Source: Chloroflexota bacterium (GTDB lineage: Bacteria > Chloroflexota > Anaerolineae > Anaerolineales > Villigracilaceae). Taken from it: 7,290 nucleotides of DNA. Shown here one piece after another: positions 6,703 through 7,290 of this stretch. Numbering within the stretch: the stretch's first letter is position 1; each line of letters starts with the position of its first letter. The stretch lies in contig VGOX01000104.1 of NCBI GenBank assembly GCA_016875755.1, positions 1 through 7,290 on the forward strand. The letters are read 5' to 3'. A program made the translations under genes and the position numbers. Under the pieces are notes generated by a model, which was not told where the DNA came from, did no database searches, and worked only from the letters and a program-made list of their open reading frames with translations.

Positions 6703-6725
6703 GATTTTGATTTTTTAATTATAAT
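6697..6725 (+). promoter_or_regulatory. Sigma70-type promoter for the divergent nucleotidyltransferase-like gene
   Basis: The -35 is TTGCAA (6697-6702), the spacer is 17 bp and T-rich, and the -10 is a perfect TATAAT (6720-6725). Transcription should start near 6732, giving a leader of about 68 nt before the ATG at 6800. Because TTGCAA is its own reverse complement, the same six bases serve the promoter on the other strand. Confidence 0.82.
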
Positions 6726-6732
6726 AACTGCA

Positions 6733-6758
6733 AGTTCCTGTCATTCACGCAAGGAACT
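6733..6758 (+). promoter_or_regulatory. Inverted repeat at the predicted transcription start of the divergent gene
   Basis: AGTTCCT (6733-6739) and AGGAACT (6752-6758) are perfect 7-bp arms separated by 12 bp, centre to centre 19 bp, or nearly two helical turns. The repeat begins within a base or two of the predicted transcription start, a common place for a repressor operator. In RNA it could also form a 7-bp hairpin with a 12-nt loop. The U-rich stretch after it is short and interrupted, so a terminator is less likely. Which protein would bind is unknown; the adjacent DeoR-type regulator is a candidate. Confidence 0.5.
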
Positions 6759-6799
6759 GTTATTTTTCAGAAGTGCATCCTTATTCTTAGGAGTCATTC

Positions 6800-7290
6800 A
6801 TGACGAACAGTTCCATTGGGATGGGTCAACAAGATCGATCTGAACGTGAAAAATTCGAGAATGAGTTAAAGACTATATTGAAAGCCAGTGACGATGCGGG
6901 CATTTTAATGCGCGTGATCGGGTCGCTGGCTTTTCAAATGCATTGCCCTCAATTTGGATATTTACAAGCTGCAATGGGACGCGCTTACACAGATATTGAT
7001 TTCGGCGCATACGGAAAACAAAACAAGCAGATTACTGAAATGATGATAAAGATGGGGTATGTGGAAAACCGTGAAGTGTTTATTGCTTCAGAAGGGGAAC
7101 GTGCGATCTTCGACAAACCGGGAACGGGTCTGCATGTGGATGTTTTCTACGAAAAATTGGATTTCTGCCATGCCATTTACTGGAAAGACCGCCTCGAAGT
7201 GGATACGCCGACCATCCCGTTGACAGAACTGCTTCTAGAAAAGATGCAGATCGTACAGATCAACGAAAAAGATATAATCGATACTGTCAT
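6800..7290 (+). CDS. Nucleotidyltransferase-fold protein, AbiEii-like (3' end missing)
   Basis: The plus strand is open for 163 codons from ATG at 6800 to the window edge. AGGAG at 6789-6793, 6 nt upstream, and a strong promoter support this start. Residues 39-45 (VIGSLAF) and 61-68 (RAYTDIDF) fit the nucleotidyltransferase pattern of a GS turn followed by two acidic residues (Asp65, Asp67). HVDVF at 112-116 supplies a plausible third carboxylate, Asp114. The stretch PLTELLLEKMQIVQINEKD (140-158) resembles the part after the core in AbiEii-like and other minimal nucleotidyltransferases. Such proteins transfer nucleotide groups to proteins, RNA or small molecules, and some are toxins. No antitoxin-like partner is seen upstream, where the DeoR-type regulator lies instead. 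The first 20-30 residues are polar and may be disordered or helical. The missing C-terminus prevents a firm family choice. The fold call is moderate and the function unknown. Confidence 0.6.
   Translation, partial: MTNSSIGMGQQDRSEREKFENELKTILKASDDAGILMRVIGSLAFQMHCPQFGYLQAAMGRAYTDIDFGAYGKQNKQITEMMIKMGYVENREVFIASEGERAIFDKPGTGLHVDVFYEKLDFCHAIYWKDRLEVDTPTIPLTELLLEKMQIVQINEKDIIDTV

Noticed and set aside
6759..6767. Terminator or attenuator from the leader inverted repeat of the divergent gene
   Set aside because: The loop is 12 nt, the stem only 7 bp, and the T-run short and interrupted. An operator or weak hairpin is more likely.

Overview
The window looks like bacterial chromosome, about half G+C, with Shine-Dalgarno-led genes and sigma70-type promoters. 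The protein styles (a dimethylglycine dehydrogenase-like flavoprotein, an APC permease and a LicA/choline-kinase-like phosphotransferase) resemble those of Chloroflexota (Anaerolineae-like) genomes. That placement is inference from gene style and cannot be proved here. There is no rRNA, tRNA, CRISPR array, insertion sequence or phage gene.

Layout. Five genes lie on the minus strand in one direction. In transcription order they are: a DeoR-family regulator (6623-5829), a calcineurin-like metallophosphoesterase (5783-4785), an APC-superfamily permease (4663-3038), a choline/ethanolamine-kinase-like phosphotransferase (2966-2067), and an FAD-dependent dimethylglycine/sarcosine dehydrogenase-like protein with a GcvT-type domain (2048 to beyond the left edge). 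The gaps are 45, 121, 71 and 18 bp. The first three each carry an RNA-hairpin-forming inverted repeat, so this may be one operon with internal expression control. On the plus strand, a divergent gene from 6800 to beyond the right edge encodes a nucleotidyltransferase-fold protein.

The best regulatory signal is the 176-bp divergent region 6624-6799. Two promoters facing away from each other share one self-complementary -35 hexamer (TTGCAA, 6697-6702). Each has a 17-bp spacer and a perfect TATAAT. The two polymerase sites are exact mirror images about 6699.5, so they should exclude each other. Inverted repeats lie in both predicted leaders.

How the genes may work together (inference). The permease would import a small amine or amino-acid-like compound. 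The kinase would phosphorylate it or a related compound, and the metallophosphoesterase would remove phosphate. The flavoprotein would oxidatively demethylate an N-methyl amine and pass the one-carbon unit to tetrahydrofolate. The DeoR regulator, whose family usually senses phosphorylated metabolites, would sense the phosphorylated intermediate. This would be a methylated-amine or choline-like catabolic locus with a phosphorylated inducer. The substrate cannot be read from the sequence.
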